DNA of 33,751 nucleotides from an uncultured Oscillospiraceae bacterium (GCA_910577415.1 CAJTLK010000009.1:1-33751); one strand, 5' to 3'. Counted from the first letter of the stretch, positions 23,306 through 31,612 are shown. The notes: generated from the sequence alone by a model not told the origin. Numbers and translations are program-made.

Positions 23306-23334
23306 TTGACAAAAAGGGCGAAAACTGTTACATT
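23306..23334 (+). promoter_or_regulatory. Promoter of the NfnAB-like operon
   Basis: TTGACA (23306-23311), 17 bases, TACATT (23329-23334), starting 6 bases after the preceding terminator stem. Confidence 0.82.
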
Positions 23335-23375
23335 TTCTTTTGGTTATAAAGCCTGAAATGAAAGAGGTTTTACAT

Positions 23376-24239
23376 ATGGTAAAAATCGTACGGAAAAAGG
23401 AATTGAATCCCACCGTTACCCTTATGGAGGTGGAGGCTCCCCTCGTGGCCGCCAAGGCTCAGGCGGGACAGTTCATTATCCTCCGGGTGGATGAGGAGGG
23501 GGAGCGGATCCCCCTGACCGTGGCTGGCTATGACCGGGAGAAGGGAACTGTCGCCATTATCTTCCAGATCGTGGGGGCTACCACTGAGAAGCTCAACCAC
23601 TTGAAGGAAGGGGAGTACATCCACGACTTCGTAGGACCTTTGGGCGTGCCCACCCACACCGAGGGGCTGAAGAAGGTCTGCGTGGTAGGCGGCGGCGTGG
23701 GCTGTGCCATCGCACTCCCCGTTGCCCAGAAGCTCCATGAGCAGGGCTGCCAGGTGACTTCGGTCATCGGCTTCCGCTCCAAGGACCTGCTGATCCTGGA
23801 GGAGGAGTTCAAGGCGGTCTCCGATACGCTCTACGTCATGACCGACGACGGCTCCTATGGCCGCCACGGTAACGTGTGCGTTCCCCTCAACGAGATGTTT
23901 GCCGCTGGGGAGACCTTTGACGAGGTCATCACCATTGGCCCGCTCATTATGATGAAGTTTGTGGTAGAGGCCACCCGGCCTACCGGCATCCCCTGTATGG
24001 TGTCCATGAACCCCATTATGATCGACGGCACCGGCATGTGCGGCGGCTGCCGCCTCACCCTCCACCAGGATGGCAAGGCGGTGACTAAGTTCGCCTGTGT
24101 GGACGGCCCCGACTTCAACGGTTACGAGGTGGACTTTGACGAGGCCATGTCCCGGGGCGCCATGTACTTTGGCTTTGAGCGTCACGCCCACGAGGAGACC
24201 TGCAATCTCTTTAAGAAGGAGGCCGAAAATCATGGCTAA
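23376..24239 (+). CDS. nfnA: NfnA-like FAD/NAD-binding ferredoxin-NADP oxidoreductase subunit
   Basis: 287 residues. The N-terminal FAD domain has IPLTVAGYD and the NAD(H) domain begins KVCVVGGGVGCAIALPVA. The C-terminal [2Fe-2S] site is MIDGTGMCGGCRLT followed by FACVDGP, providing an Asp and three Cys ligands as in NfnA. With the next gene it would form an electron-bifurcating NADH-dependent ferredoxin:NADP oxidoreductase, important for NADPH balance in anaerobes. Some annotations call this pair sulfide dehydrogenase or glutamate synthase small-chain-like. ATG 23376 follows AAGAGGT; in-frame upstream starts lack one. Overlaps nfnB by 8 bases. Confidence 0.88.
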   Translation: MVKIVRKKELNPTVTLMEVEAPLVAAKAQAGQFIILRVDEEGERIPLTVAGYDREKGTVAIIFQIVGATTEKLNHLKEGEYIHDFVGPLGVPTHTEGLKKVCVVGGGVGCAIALPVAQKLHEQGCQVTSVIGFRSKDLLILEEEFKAVSDTLYVMTDDGSYGRHGNVCVPLNEMFAAGETFDEVITIGPLIMMKFVVEATRPTGIPCMVSMNPIMIDGTGMCGGCRLTLHQDGKAVTKFACVDGPDFNGYEVDFDEAMSRGAMYFGFERHAHEETCNLFKKEAENHG

Positions 24240-25656
24240 TCTTCCCAATATGGACCCGAAAAAGAATCCTATGCCCACCCAGGAGCCCCAGGTCCGGGCC
24301 CACAACTTCAGCGAGGTAGCACTGGGCTACTCCGAGGAGATCGCGATTCAGGAGGCGCTTCGGTGCCTGAACTGCAAGAACTATCCCTGTGTGTCCGGCT
24401 GCCCGGTGAACATCCACATCCCCGAGTTTATTGCCAGGATCAAGGAGGGGGATTTTGAGGGAGCTTATCAGGTCATCCAGCAGTCCTCCTCGCTCCCCGC
24501 CGTCTGCGGACGGGTCTGCCCCCAGGAGACCCAGTGCGAGAGCAAGTGCGTCCGGGGTATCAAGGGCGAGAGCGTGGGTATCGGACGTCTGGAGCGGTTC
24601 GTGGCCGACTGGCACAACGCCCACGCTGACAAGCTGCCTGACAAGGTGCCCTTCAACGGCCACAAGGTGGCTGTGGTGGGGTCCGGTCCCAGCGGGCTGA
24701 CCTGCGCCGGAGACCTGGCAAAGAAGGGCTATCAGGTTACAGTCTACGAGGCCCTCCATACCGCCGGCGGCGTGCTGGTCTACGGCATCCCCGAGTTCCG
24801 TCTGCCCAAAGCCATCGTCCAGAAGGAAGTGGATAACCTGACGGCCATGGGGGTGGATATGGAGACCAACGTGGTCATTGGCAAGACCCTCACCATCGAC
24901 GAGCTTTTCGGCATGGGCTTTGAGGCGGTGTTCGTGGGTTCCGGCGCGGGTCTGCCCAACTTTATGGGCATCCCCGGCGAGAGCCTGAAGGGCGTATACT
25001 CCGCCAATGAATTCCTCACCCGCTCTAACCTGATGAAGGCTTACAAGGACGACCCCGTGACCCCCATTATGAAGGGGGGCAAGGTGGCCGTGGTGGGCGG
25101 CGGCAACGTGGCCATGGACGCCGCCCGTACCGCTCTCCGTCTGGGGGCCGAGAAGGTCTACATCGTCTATCGCCGCTCCCTGGAGGAGCTCCCGGCCCGG
25201 AAGGAGGAGGTGGAGCACGCCATGGAGGAGGGCATCGACTTCCGTGTGCTCAATAACCCTGTGGAGATCCTGGGCTATCAGAACCCCGATGACCGCCGGG
25301 ACCCCAAGAACGGCTTTGTTACCGGGATACGGTGTATCAAGATGGAGCTGGGCGAGCCTGACGAGAAGGGCCGCCGCCGTCCCATCCCCGTCCCCGGCAG
25401 CGAGTTTGAGCTGGAGGTGGACACGGTGGTCATGTCCATCGGTACCTCTCCCAACCCCCTCATCAAGTCCACCACCGAGGGCCTGGAGGTCAACCGCCAC
25501 GGCGGCATCATCGTGGAGGAACAGACCGGCGCCACCACCAAGCAGGGCGTCTACGCCGGCGGCGACGCTGTCACTGGGGCCGCCACCGTCATTTCGGCAA
25601 TGGGGGCCGGCAAGGTGGCTGCCAAGGCCATCGACGAGTACCTGTCCCAGAAATAA
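24232..25656 (+). CDS. nfnB: NfnB-like NADPH-binding flavoprotein (GltB-type FAD/[4Fe-4S] subunit)
   Basis: 474 residues. An N-terminal region binds two [4Fe-4S] clusters: CLNCKNYPCVSGCPV and CGRVCPQETQCESKC. Two Rossmann folds follow: KVAVVGSGPSGLTCAGDLAK (FAD) and VAVVGGGNVAMDAARTALRL (NADPH), with YGIPEFRLPK between. The last stretch GVYAGGDAVTGAATVISAMGAG closes the FAD site. The same architecture occurs in glutamate synthase small subunits, but no large subunit is nearby. The NfnA-type partner supports the Nfn assignment. AAGGAGG precedes ATG 24232. Ends at a shared bidirectional terminator. Confidence 0.9.
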   Translation: MANLPNMDPKKNPMPTQEPQVRAHNFSEVALGYSEEIAIQEALRCLNCKNYPCVSGCPVNIHIPEFIARIKEGDFEGAYQVIQQSSSLPAVCGRVCPQETQCESKCVRGIKGESVGIGRLERFVADWHNAHADKLPDKVPFNGHKVAVVGSGPSGLTCAGDLAKKGYQVTVYEALHTAGGVLVYGIPEFRLPKAIVQKEVDNLTAMGVDMETNVVIGKTLTIDELFGMGFEAVFVGSGAGLPNFMGIPGESLKGVYSANEFLTRSNLMKAYKDDPVTPIMKGGKVAVVGGGNVAMDAARTALRLGAEKVYIVYRRSLEELPARKEEVEHAMEEGIDFRVLNNPVEILGYQNPDDRRDPKNGFVTGIRCIKMELGEPDEKGRRRPIPVPGSEFELEVDTVVMSIGTSPNPLIKSTTEGLEVNRHGGIIVEEQTGATTKQGVYAGGDAVTGAATVISAMGAGKVAAKAIDEYLSQK

Positions 25657-25661
25657 AACGG

Positions 25662-25696
25662 CGCCCCGGCATCTTTAAGATGCCGGGGCGTTATTA
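25662..25696. terminator. Bidirectional terminator shared by nfnB and a small minus-strand gene
   Basis: A perfect 13-bp stem (25662-25674 with 25678-25690) has a 3-base loop, with TTATTAT on the right and a T-rich CGTTTTATTT on the minus-strand side. The stop codon of the small minus-strand gene (25675-25677) forms the loop. Confidence 0.9.
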
Positions 25697-25851
25697 TCGG
25701 AGGTCCGCAGCGCCAGCAGGGCCAGATTGTCGCCCAGCACCGTAAAAAAAGCCGCCAGCAGTTCAAGTTGGGTATCCGTCAAGCCCTGGGACATCTGAAT
25801 GGAGACCAGGGCGGCCAACAGTAAAAGTCCATCCAATTGTCCCCCGGACAT
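25675..25851 (-). CDS. Small hydrophobic-helical protein, 58 residues (DUF6774-like)
   Basis: A short frame begins MSGGQLDGLLLLAALVSIQM, continues GLTDTQLELLAAFFTVLGDN and ends NAPAS. The ribosome binding site GGGGGTGATC lies just before ATG 25851 and matches the 16S 3' end well. The periodic Leu/Ala pattern with the phrase LLAAFFTVLGDNLALLAL resembles a family of tiny clostridial proteins that I recall as DUF6774; the name is from memory. The pattern suggests two amphipathic helices with no signal peptide. Its last codons and stop are encoded by the shared terminator hairpin. Function unknown. Confidence 0.75.
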   Translation of the reverse strand: MSGGQLDGLLLLAALVSIQMSQGLTDTQLELLAAFFTVLGDNLALLALRTSDNNAPAS

Positions 25852-25953
25852 GAGATCACCCCCATCAATAGCATTTTATGGTCATTTGGGGAGAACGGTG
25901 AACTTCAAAATGGCAAAAACTGTATAAATCGGCGGGAAATGAAGAAAATGCCG

Positions 25954-25977
25954 GGGGAAAATAGTTATATTTTCCCC
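25954..25977. repeat. Perfect hairpin in the promoter region of the DUF6465-like gene
   Basis: GGGGAAAATA (25954-25963) and TATTTTCCCC (25968-25977) pair perfectly across loop GTTA, followed by TATCTTTTCT. It may be an operator or a weak terminator. The surrounding 211-base gap (25852-26062) has AT-rich -10-like stretches (TAAAAT 26000-26005, TACTAT just after) but no clear -35. Confidence 0.65.
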
Positions 25978-26062
25978 TATCTTTTCTCTTAAATTTTGAT
26001 AAAATACTATACGTTGATATTTGGCCTGATAGCTTTGGCCGTAATTAAAGGAGTGCATCATC

Positions 26063-26491
26063 ATGGCGAAAACCACCCCCAAGAAGGCGGACACCGTGGC
26101 CGCCAAGGAAGTTAAGGAGAGCAAGCCCGTGGAGACCAAGGCCGTTGTGGCTAAGGCCGAAAAGCCCGCCGCTAAGCCTGTGGCCGCCAAGGCCCCCAAG
26201 GCGGAGAAGAAGCCCGCCGCCAAGAAGGCTGCCACCCCCAAGAAGGCCGCCGCGAAGAAGTCTGCCGCTGCCAAGAAGCCCGCTGCTGTGAAGGGTCCCA
26301 AGGCCGCCGCTGCTGTGAAGGTGGTCCTGGAGTACCGCGGCGTGCAGGTCGCCCAGGATGACATCGTCGCCGCCGTCAAGGCCGACTGGAAGGGCGCTGC
26401 TATCAAGACCCTGGAGATCTACGTGAAGCCCGAGGACGCCGCTGCCTACTACGTGGTCAACGGCAAAGAGGGCGGCAAGGTAACGCTGTAA
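26063..26491 (+). CDS. DUF6465-like protein with a histone H1-like Lys/Ala-rich tail
   Basis: 142 residues. Residues 1-87 are almost entirely Lys, Ala, Pro, Val and Glu with repeated KPAAKK and PKKAAAKK units, like the tails of bacterial H1-type proteins; such tails bind DNA or RNA by charge. The folded C-terminal part (about 88-142) reads VVLEYRGVQVAQDDIVAAVK and LEIYVKPEDAAAYYVVNGK, matching small clostridial proteins annotated DUF6465. AAAGGAG lies before ATG 26063. Monocistronic, with a strong terminator. A nucleoid-associated or RNA-binding role is plausible but unproven. Confidence 0.82.
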   Translation: MAKTTPKKADTVAAKEVKESKPVETKAVVAKAEKPAAKPVAAKAPKAEKKPAAKKAATPKKAAAKKSAAAKKPAAVKGPKAAAAVKVVLEYRGVQVAQDDIVAAVKADWKGAAIKTLEIYVKPEDAAAYYVVNGKEGGKVTL

Positions 26492-26503
26492 GCAGACAGA
26501 GCA

Positions 26504-26542
26504 AAAAACCGCTCTGAGGGAGAATCCCTCAGAGCGGTTTTT
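26504..26542. terminator. Bidirectional terminator between DUF6465-like gene and ptsH
   Basis: A stem of about 17 bp (26504-26520 with 26526-26542) includes flanking A and T runs. Both exits have a T-run, so it ends both the plus-strand gene and the long minus-strand PTS operon. Confidence 0.95.
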
Positions 26543-26574
26543 ATATCTTTTCCGGAAAGGCACCTTGGGAAGGC

Positions 26575-26841
26575 TCAGTCTGTAAAACCGGCAACCAGTT
26601 CCGCCAGGGCTTCCACAGCCTCCTTTTCGTCCTCGCCCTCAGCGGAGAGGACAGCTTGTTCCCCCTGCTCCAGGCCCAGGGACATGAGCATGATGATGGA
26701 CTTGGCATTGTAGGCGTCATCCTCACCGGCGCGTCCGATCTCGATCTTGGACTGAAAGGTCTTGGCCAGTCCCACAAAGTCGGAGGCGGGGCGGGCATGG
26801 AGGCCGGACGGATTTACAACATGGATCTGCTTGGTATACAT
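26575..26841 (-). CDS. ptsH: Phosphocarrier protein HPr
   Basis: 88 residues. HPr carries phosphate from Enzyme I to sugar-specific EIIA domains. The active-site His15 is in NPSGLHARPAS. The regulatory serine phosphorylated by HPr kinase in Firmicutes corresponds to Ser48 (NAKSIIMLMSLGLEQG), so it could also take part in carbon catabolite control. GGAGGAATTGAT precedes ATG 26841. It is the last gene of the operon, directly after ptsI. This reverses the common ptsH-ptsI order. Confidence 0.96.
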   Translation of the reverse strand: MYTKQIHVVNPSGLHARPASDFVGLAKTFQSKIEIGRAGEDDAYNAKSIIMLMSLGLEQGEQAVLSAEGEDEKEAVEALAELVAGFTD

Positions 26842-26842
26842 A

Positions 26843-28579
26843 TCAATTCCTCCTGTCTGTTTCGTGCCGCTGAGAAAAATCGGTCAGGCACGCGCGGATC
26901 TCTTCATCGGTCTTCATGGTCTGCACCTGTGCGGCCAGGGCTTTTGCCTCGGCCATATCCAGGTTTCGGATCACACGCTTGGCGCCGGGAATGGAGGCAA
27001 GGCCCATGGAGAGCTTGTGGATGCCCAGTCCGGCCAGCACTGGAATGGCCAGGGGGTCGCCGCCCAGCTCACCGCATACGCTGACGCTCTTTCCGGCTGC
27101 TGAAAAGGCTTTTGCCAGATATCCCAGGGCGCGGAATACGGCGGGATGATACTCCTGGTAATAGCTCTTCACGGCCTGGTTCATCCGGTCAGCGGCGCAG
27201 AGGTATTGGGTCAGGTCATTAGTGCCCACACTGGCAAAATCCACCTCATCGACGACCAGATCGGCGATCAGGGCGATGGAGGGGACCTCGATCATAACTC
27301 CGACCTGAATGTCGCGGTCCCAGGGGATCCCCATTTCCTCAAGGGCCGCGCCCTCCTGGGCAAGCACCGCCTTGGCCTTGCGGATATCTTCCAGCCCCCC
27401 CACCATGGGAAACATGATCTGGAGTCTTCCGTGGACAGAGGCGCGCAGGGCGGCGCGCAGCTGGGTGCGAAAGAGTTCCATCCGGGCCAGAGAGAGGCGC
27501 AGTCCCCGAATGCCAAGGAAGGGGTTGCTCTCCTTTTCCAGCTCCAAAAGGGGGAGCTGCTTGTCTCCGCCAATGTCCATGGTGCGGAGGATGACCGGTT
27601 TATCGTCAAAAGCCTTCAGCACCTTGGTATAGGCCTGATACTGTTCCTCCTCGTTGGGAAGATGGTCGCCGTTAAGATAAAGGAATTCCGTACGGAACAG
27701 CCCGCAGCCGTCGGCATATCCGGCTCCGGCCAGCTCGGCGTCCGCAGCGGCGGCCACATTGAGACGTACCTCCAGGCGGCTGCCGTCCCGGGTGGTGGGT
27801 TCGGCGTCCAGAAACTGCCTGGTCTCGGCCCGCTGTTGGGCAAATCGATCCGCTTTGGAGGTATAGGCGGAGACCTCCGCCGGGGTGGGATCGGTGAGGA
27901 GCTTTCCCTCCACCGCGTCCAGAACGATCTCCTGGCCGTCCCGCAGAGCGTCCATGGCCCCGGGGACGCCTAATACGGCGGGGATCTCATAGCTGCGGGC
28001 AATGATGGCGGTATGGGATGTGGCGCCGCCTACCTGGGTGACGATGCCCAGCACGTTCTCCCGGTCCAGGGAGACGGTATCCGAGGGATAGAGATCGTCG
28101 GCCACAATGATGGACGGTCCGGGGAGGGAGGAGAGGGACCGCTCCGGCACCCCGGCCCAGCAGCGGAGGAAACGGCCCTTTACATCCTTGAGGTCGGAGG
28201 CACGCTCCCGCATCATGGCGTTTCTCGATTTTTCCAAAACGGCGGCATAGGTGTCGTAGACCTGGGCCGCCGCCGCGTCAGGGCTTATCAGCTCCTCCGA
28301 AATGAGCTGACGGATCTCCTCATCCATGGCGGGGTCTTCAAGAATGTCCCGGTGTGCGGCCATGATCTTGGCCTTATCCGGATCATCCTTCGCGACGCGG
28401 GCTTCCAGCGTGTCCAGCTCATCCCGGGTCCGGGCCAGGGCCGTTTCGTAAGCGGAGAGGGCGCCGGGCACGTCGTCGGGGGAGAGCGGAGCTGTATTCA
28501 GTTGTGGGACGAAGGGAGTATAGCGCAGGACCTTTCCGAGGACAATGCCCTGAGAGACCGCTTTTCCGGTCAATTCCAT
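26843..28579 (-). CDS. ptsI: PTS Enzyme I (phosphoenolpyruvate-protein phosphotransferase)
   Basis: 578 residues, full length. It starts the PTS relay by taking phosphate from phosphoenolpyruvate. The phospho-His is His189 in GGATSHTAIIARS. The PEP-binding barrel has GLRLSLARMELFRTQLRAAL and SVGTNDLTQYLCAADR, and the C-terminal VCGELGGDP carries the catalytic Cys. ATG 28579 is chosen over GTG 28588 because GAGGTGAG fits it. The stop is only a base away from the ptsH start, so the genes are tightly coupled. It is unusual for it to lie inside a sugar-specific operon. Confidence 0.97.
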   Translation of the reverse strand: MELTGKAVSQGIVLGKVLRYTPFVPQLNTAPLSPDDVPGALSAYETALARTRDELDTLEARVAKDDPDKAKIMAAHRDILEDPAMDEEIRQLISEELISPDAAAAQVYDTYAAVLEKSRNAMMRERASDLKDVKGRFLRCWAGVPERSLSSLPGPSIIVADDLYPSDTVSLDRENVLGIVTQVGGATSHTAIIARSYEIPAVLGVPGAMDALRDGQEIVLDAVEGKLLTDPTPAEVSAYTSKADRFAQQRAETRQFLDAEPTTRDGSRLEVRLNVAAAADAELAGAGYADGCGLFRTEFLYLNGDHLPNEEEQYQAYTKVLKAFDDKPVILRTMDIGGDKQLPLLELEKESNPFLGIRGLRLSLARMELFRTQLRAALRASVHGRLQIMFPMVGGLEDIRKAKAVLAQEGAALEEMGIPWDRDIQVGVMIEVPSIALIADLVVDEVDFASVGTNDLTQYLCAADRMNQAVKSYYQEYHPAVFRALGYLAKAFSAAGKSVSVCGELGGDPLAIPVLAGLGIHKLSMGLASIPGAKRVIRNLDMAEAKALAAQVQTMKTDEEIRACLTDFSQRHETDRRN

Positions 28580-28594
28580 TCTGCTCACCTCAAA

Positions 28595-29266
28595 TCACAG
28601 ATTACCGGCCTCCAGAGTGCCGGAGGTCAGTATCATTTCCAGTTCCTGGGCGGAGTGGGCGACGGCGGCGGCCCCAGCCTGGGTAAGCTCATTTGGCTCG
28701 GCATAGCCGCAGAGCTCCAGCCCAATACAGGAAAGGCCGCAGGCTTTGGCGCCCAAAACATCTGCGCTTCGGTCTCCGATCATGACCGCCTCCTCCGGCG
28801 GGCAGGCCAGCAGCCGGAGGGCCTCACGGATCACGGCGGACTTTTCCTCGGGCACTCCGTTGTGGTAGCTGCCCGCCACCGCGTCAAAGCAGTCGGAAAA
28901 CCCGCAGGTCTCCAGGGTGGGAGCGCAGAGCTCCCACGGCTTGCAGGTGGCGATGCCGAGGCGGAAGCCCCGTTCCCGCAGCCGGGCGGTCAGCGCTACC
29001 ATGCCGGGGGCCGGGATGGTCTCGTAAAGTCCCTTTTCCCGGTAATGGCGCAGATAGACCTCATGTATCCTGGAGATGAGCGCAGGCTTAAAGCCGTAGC
29101 GCTGGGAGAGCACATCGTCCAGCGCGCTGCCCAGAAAGTGGCGGATCTCATCGCACCGGATGGGGGTGACGCCCACGCTCTCCATGGCGTGGCGGAGGGA
29201 GGTATATACCCCGGCGGCAGAGTCAATTAGGGTGCCGTCCATGTCAAACAGAAGCGTAGAGTACAT
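28595..29266 (-). CDS. HAD-superfamily phosphatase (phosphoglycolate phosphatase-like)
   Basis: 223 residues. Motif I is FDMDGTLIDS at the N terminus, with a helical cap domain after it. Motif II is the Thr of GIATCKP, followed by a conserved Lys in PEEKSAVI and motif IV MIGDRSADVLGA. It hydrolyses a small phosphoester; within this operon a sugar phosphate or an aberrant intermediate is likely, but the substrate cannot be read from sequence. ATG 29266 follows GGGAGGG. It lies between the GatZ-like gene and ptsI with gaps of 13 and 15 bases. Confidence 0.88.
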   Translation of the reverse strand: MYSTLLFDMDGTLIDSAAGVYTSLRHAMESVGVTPIRCDEIRHFLGSALDDVLSQRYGFKPALISRIHEVYLRHYREKGLYETIPAPGMVALTARLRERGFRLGIATCKPWELCAPTLETCGFSDCFDAVAGSYHNGVPEEKSAVIREALRLLACPPEEAVMIGDRSADVLGAKACGLSCIGLELCGYAEPNELTQAGAAAVAHSAQELEMILTSGTLEAGNL

Positions 29267-29279
29267 GAAAAACCCTCCC

Positions 29280-30596
29280 TTACAGTGTGGCGTAGAGATA
29301 CTCGTCGATCCAGTCTCCAATGTGGTCTATAAGCAGATCGGCGGCCCGGTCAGGCAGGGTGCCCGAACGCACCCGCTCATACTGCCGGGGGAGATACTGG
29401 CTTAACAGAGCCAGGGGGATATGCTCCCGGTCCAGATTGGAGAGCAGCTGTTTGAGAGCCTGGTCGACCTGAGGGACGGGGAGATAGTATCTGGCGCGGT
29501 CAGAGAAGCTAAAGGCCCTGGCGTAAGCTTTCTGAGCCGCACTGCCGGGGTAGTAGGCCGCCCAATACCGGTCATCGTTCAGCATGGCGCTGTCCAGGAC
29601 GGAACGGAATTGGCTCAGAGGGAAGGGGCGGAGCAGACTAAGCTCTTTTTCGATGGCCTCCAGAGCGAAAAGTCCTTCCCGCAGGGCAAAGGTCAGGGCG
29701 GGGCCGACCTTGAGGATGGCGATGCCGTCGTCTACCATCGCCCGCAGACAGCCCTTGGGCTGATAGTCGGTGGAGTGCCCCTCAAAGACCAGCTCCGGCC
29801 AGTCCGCCAGAACATTGGTAAGGGACCTGGCCGCAAGAGAATTATACTCTATTACGCTCTCGTCTGCAAACTCGACTCCCGGTTGGACCACGAGAGCAAT
29901 GACCCGGGCCCATGCCTCGGCTAGCTCCAGGGCGGCGAAAGCGGCGCGGAAGGCCTCCAGTGTAGCCTGACAGTCGGCGGGGGTAGTGATGGCTACGGTA
30001 TCCTCATTTTCCATAGCTCCGCCGGGGATCGGGACCTCGCTGCCGATAACGTAGGCCGGAGCCGGAGCCTCCGGGTGGCGCTCACGGTAGGAGGCAAAGG
30101 CTCGCTCAGCGACGGCGCAGAGCCGCGCCCCACGCCGGGCGATGACCTGGTCGGGGAGGCGGGCGCCGGGATCGTCGTCGGCAAGGCGCATACTGGTGTC
30201 CAGGTGGATCTTGGAGAATCCGGCCAGCACATAGCTTTCTACCAGTTTTTCCGCGTTGGCCATAGCCTCGGCCTCGGGCAGATGACGCCAGGTCAGCGGA
30301 CCCAGATGGTCGCCGCCGCAGAGGACCCGGTGGGGGGGCATGCCCTCCTCCGCGGCCAGCCGGTCCAGAAAGGCCCGGAAGTCCACAGGGGTCATGCCGG
30401 TATAGCCGCCGTCCTGGTTGACCTGATTGGCGGTGGCCTCCACCAGCACTACGGTGTCACGCTCCCTGGCCCGCCGCAGGGCGGCGCGGATGACATATTC
30501 ATTGGCGCTGCAACAGGAGTAGACGCCCCGCTGCGTGTCTTTGCCGCGGTTTCGCAGCAGCGCGGCTACCGGGTTGGCGATCACAGCTTGATCCAT
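29280..30596 (-). CDS. GatZ/KbaZ-like D-tagatose-1,6-bisphosphate aldolase subunit
   Basis: 438 residues, typical for the family. Signatures are VEATANQVNQDGGYTGM near residue 55, CGGDHLGPLTW near 95, and the later HLDTSMRL and FEGHSTDYQ. In galactitol and N-acetylgalactosamine pathways GatZ/KbaZ supports the class II aldolase GatY/KbaY that splits tagatose-1,6-bisphosphate. No GatY/KbaY gene is in this window. The ATG overlaps the end of the SIS isomerase gene by 16 bases, with GGAGGG upstream. It links the operon to tagatose-type or related ketose-phosphate breakdown. Confidence 0.88.
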   Translation of the reverse strand: MDQAVIANPVAALLRNRGKDTQRGVYSCCSANEYVIRAALRRARERDTVVLVEATANQVNQDGGYTGMTPVDFRAFLDRLAAEEGMPPHRVLCGGDHLGPLTWRHLPEAEAMANAEKLVESYVLAGFSKIHLDTSMRLADDDPGARLPDQVIARRGARLCAVAERAFASYRERHPEAPAPAYVIGSEVPIPGGAMENEDTVAITTPADCQATLEAFRAAFAALELAEAWARVIALVVQPGVEFADESVIEYNSLAARSLTNVLADWPELVFEGHSTDYQPKGCLRAMVDDGIAILKVGPALTFALREGLFALEAIEKELSLLRPFPLSQFRSVLDSAMLNDDRYWAAYYPGSAAQKAYARAFSFSDRARYYLPVPQVDQALKQLLSNLDREHIPLALLSQYLPRQYERVRSGTLPDRAADLLIDHIGDWIDEYLYATL

Positions 30597-31612
30597 GCGT
30601 CCAATCCCTCCGGTTTGTCGGGGTCCACGCCGCGGCTCAGGGCGTGGTGGTAGCAGAGAAGCTGGATGCAGTAAAGGGCGAAAATAGCTTTCACGTCGTC
30701 CTCACCGCAGTCGGGCAGGGCAATGCGGGTCCCGGGCAGCGCCTCTCCGGCGGGGGAGAGGTCCAGGACCAGCAGGTGGGAGGTCTTTTTGGCAATATCA
30801 GAGAGTAGGGCGGATTGCAGCTCGCGGTCTCCCGAGGAGACCCAGGCAATGACCAGGGTGTCGGGGCCGATCTGCACCATGGGACCGTGGCGCACGTCCA
30901 GTACATGGTAGTGGTTGGAGTCCCGGCGGCAGATCTCCTTGAAGGCCAGCGCACCCTCCTCCGCAAGGCCGGCATACCCGCCGTCGGCCAGCACCACCGC
31001 CCGGTCCCAGCCGGAGGTGGCAAGCTGGGAAAGAACGGCCTCTTGCTCGTTGCAGAACGTGGGGGCAAAGTGGCTCAGAGCCTCCAGCCGGGCAAGACCG
31101 TCTTCATTTCCGGCGGCGACGTATATAAGGGCCAGCGCCGCCGCGTAGAGGTTGGATACGGTGCGGGTCTGGCAGACAGCCTCGTCAAAGGCCCAGGGGA
31201 TGAGGAGGCTCCAGTCGGCGACGGCCTCCATGGGTGAGCCTTCCCTGGCGCAGATGGAAAGCACCTTGCAGCCAAACTCCTCTTTGCAGCGCGAGGCCGC
31301 CCGGACCGCTTCACTGGTGGAGCCGGAGCGGGAGAGGACCAGCAGGGTAGAGCCGCGAAGAAGCTTTTCGTAGGTCGTAAAGTTCACCAGAAGGTCCCCG
31401 GCGGCCAGTGCCCAGGCGGGCTTCCCCGTGTGCTGGGAATACTGGGTCGCGGCGGACTTGGCCAGGCTGAAGCTGGAGCCGCAGCCAAGAACACAGAGAG
31501 TCTTCACATTGGCCAGCGCCGCGGCGGCTTCCGCCCGGTGGACCTTCACGGTCTTTATGGTGTGCGCAAGGGCGTCAAACTGCCCCCGCAGTTCTTTTTC
31601 GGTCAGAAACAT
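30581..31612 (-). CDS. Two-domain SIS sugar-phosphate isomerase/deaminase (AgaS/GlmS-like)
   Basis: 343 residues with two SIS domains. The first has LCVLGCGSSFSLAKSAATQY and LLVLSRSGSTSEAVRAA. The second has AVVLADGGYAGLAEEGALAF and DVRHGPMVQIGPDTLV, the R-H-G-P block typical of AgaS/GlmS-type enzymes. The end GVDPDKPEGLDAW is also typical. It is predicted to isomerise or deaminate an amino- or keto-sugar phosphate from the PTS. ATG 31612 is preferred over longer forms because AAAGGA lies about 9 bases before it; the longer forms read through the intergenic hairpin. Overlaps the GatZ-like gene. Confidence 0.87.
   Translation of the reverse strand: MFLTEKELRGQFDALAHTIKTVKVHRAEAAAALANVKTLCVLGCGSSFSLAKSAATQYSQHTGKPAWALAAGDLLVNFTTYEKLLRGSTLLVLSRSGSTSEAVRAASRCKEEFGCKVLSICAREGSPMEAVADWSLLIPWAFDEAVCQTRTVSNLYAAALALIYVAAGNEDGLARLEALSHFAPTFCNEQEAVLSQLATSGWDRAVVLADGGYAGLAEEGALAFKEICRRDSNHYHVLDVRHGPMVQIGPDTLVIAWVSSGDRELQSALLSDIAKKTSHLLVLDLSPAGEALPGTRIALPDCGEDDVKAIFALYCIQLLCYHHALSRGVDPDKPEGLDAWIKL

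Noticed and set aside
24211..25500. 429-codon minus-strand open frame opposite nfnB
   Set aside because: His/Val/Gly-rich shadow of nfnB with no start signal.
24232..25656. Glutamate synthase small subunit (GltD) as the name for the flavoprotein
   Set aside because: The architecture is shared, but the NfnA-type partner overlapping it and the lack of a large GOGAT subunit make NfnB more likely. Not fully excluded.
26063..26325. Lys/Ala-rich stretch as a tandem DNA repeat or frame artefact
   Set aside because: The frame continues into a conserved folded domain with a good start site; codons vary, so it is a selected protein tail.
28013..29230. 405-codon plus-strand open frame opposite ptsI and the HAD gene
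   Set aside because: Antisense shadow; the minus-strand genes have catalytic motifs and ribosome binding sites.
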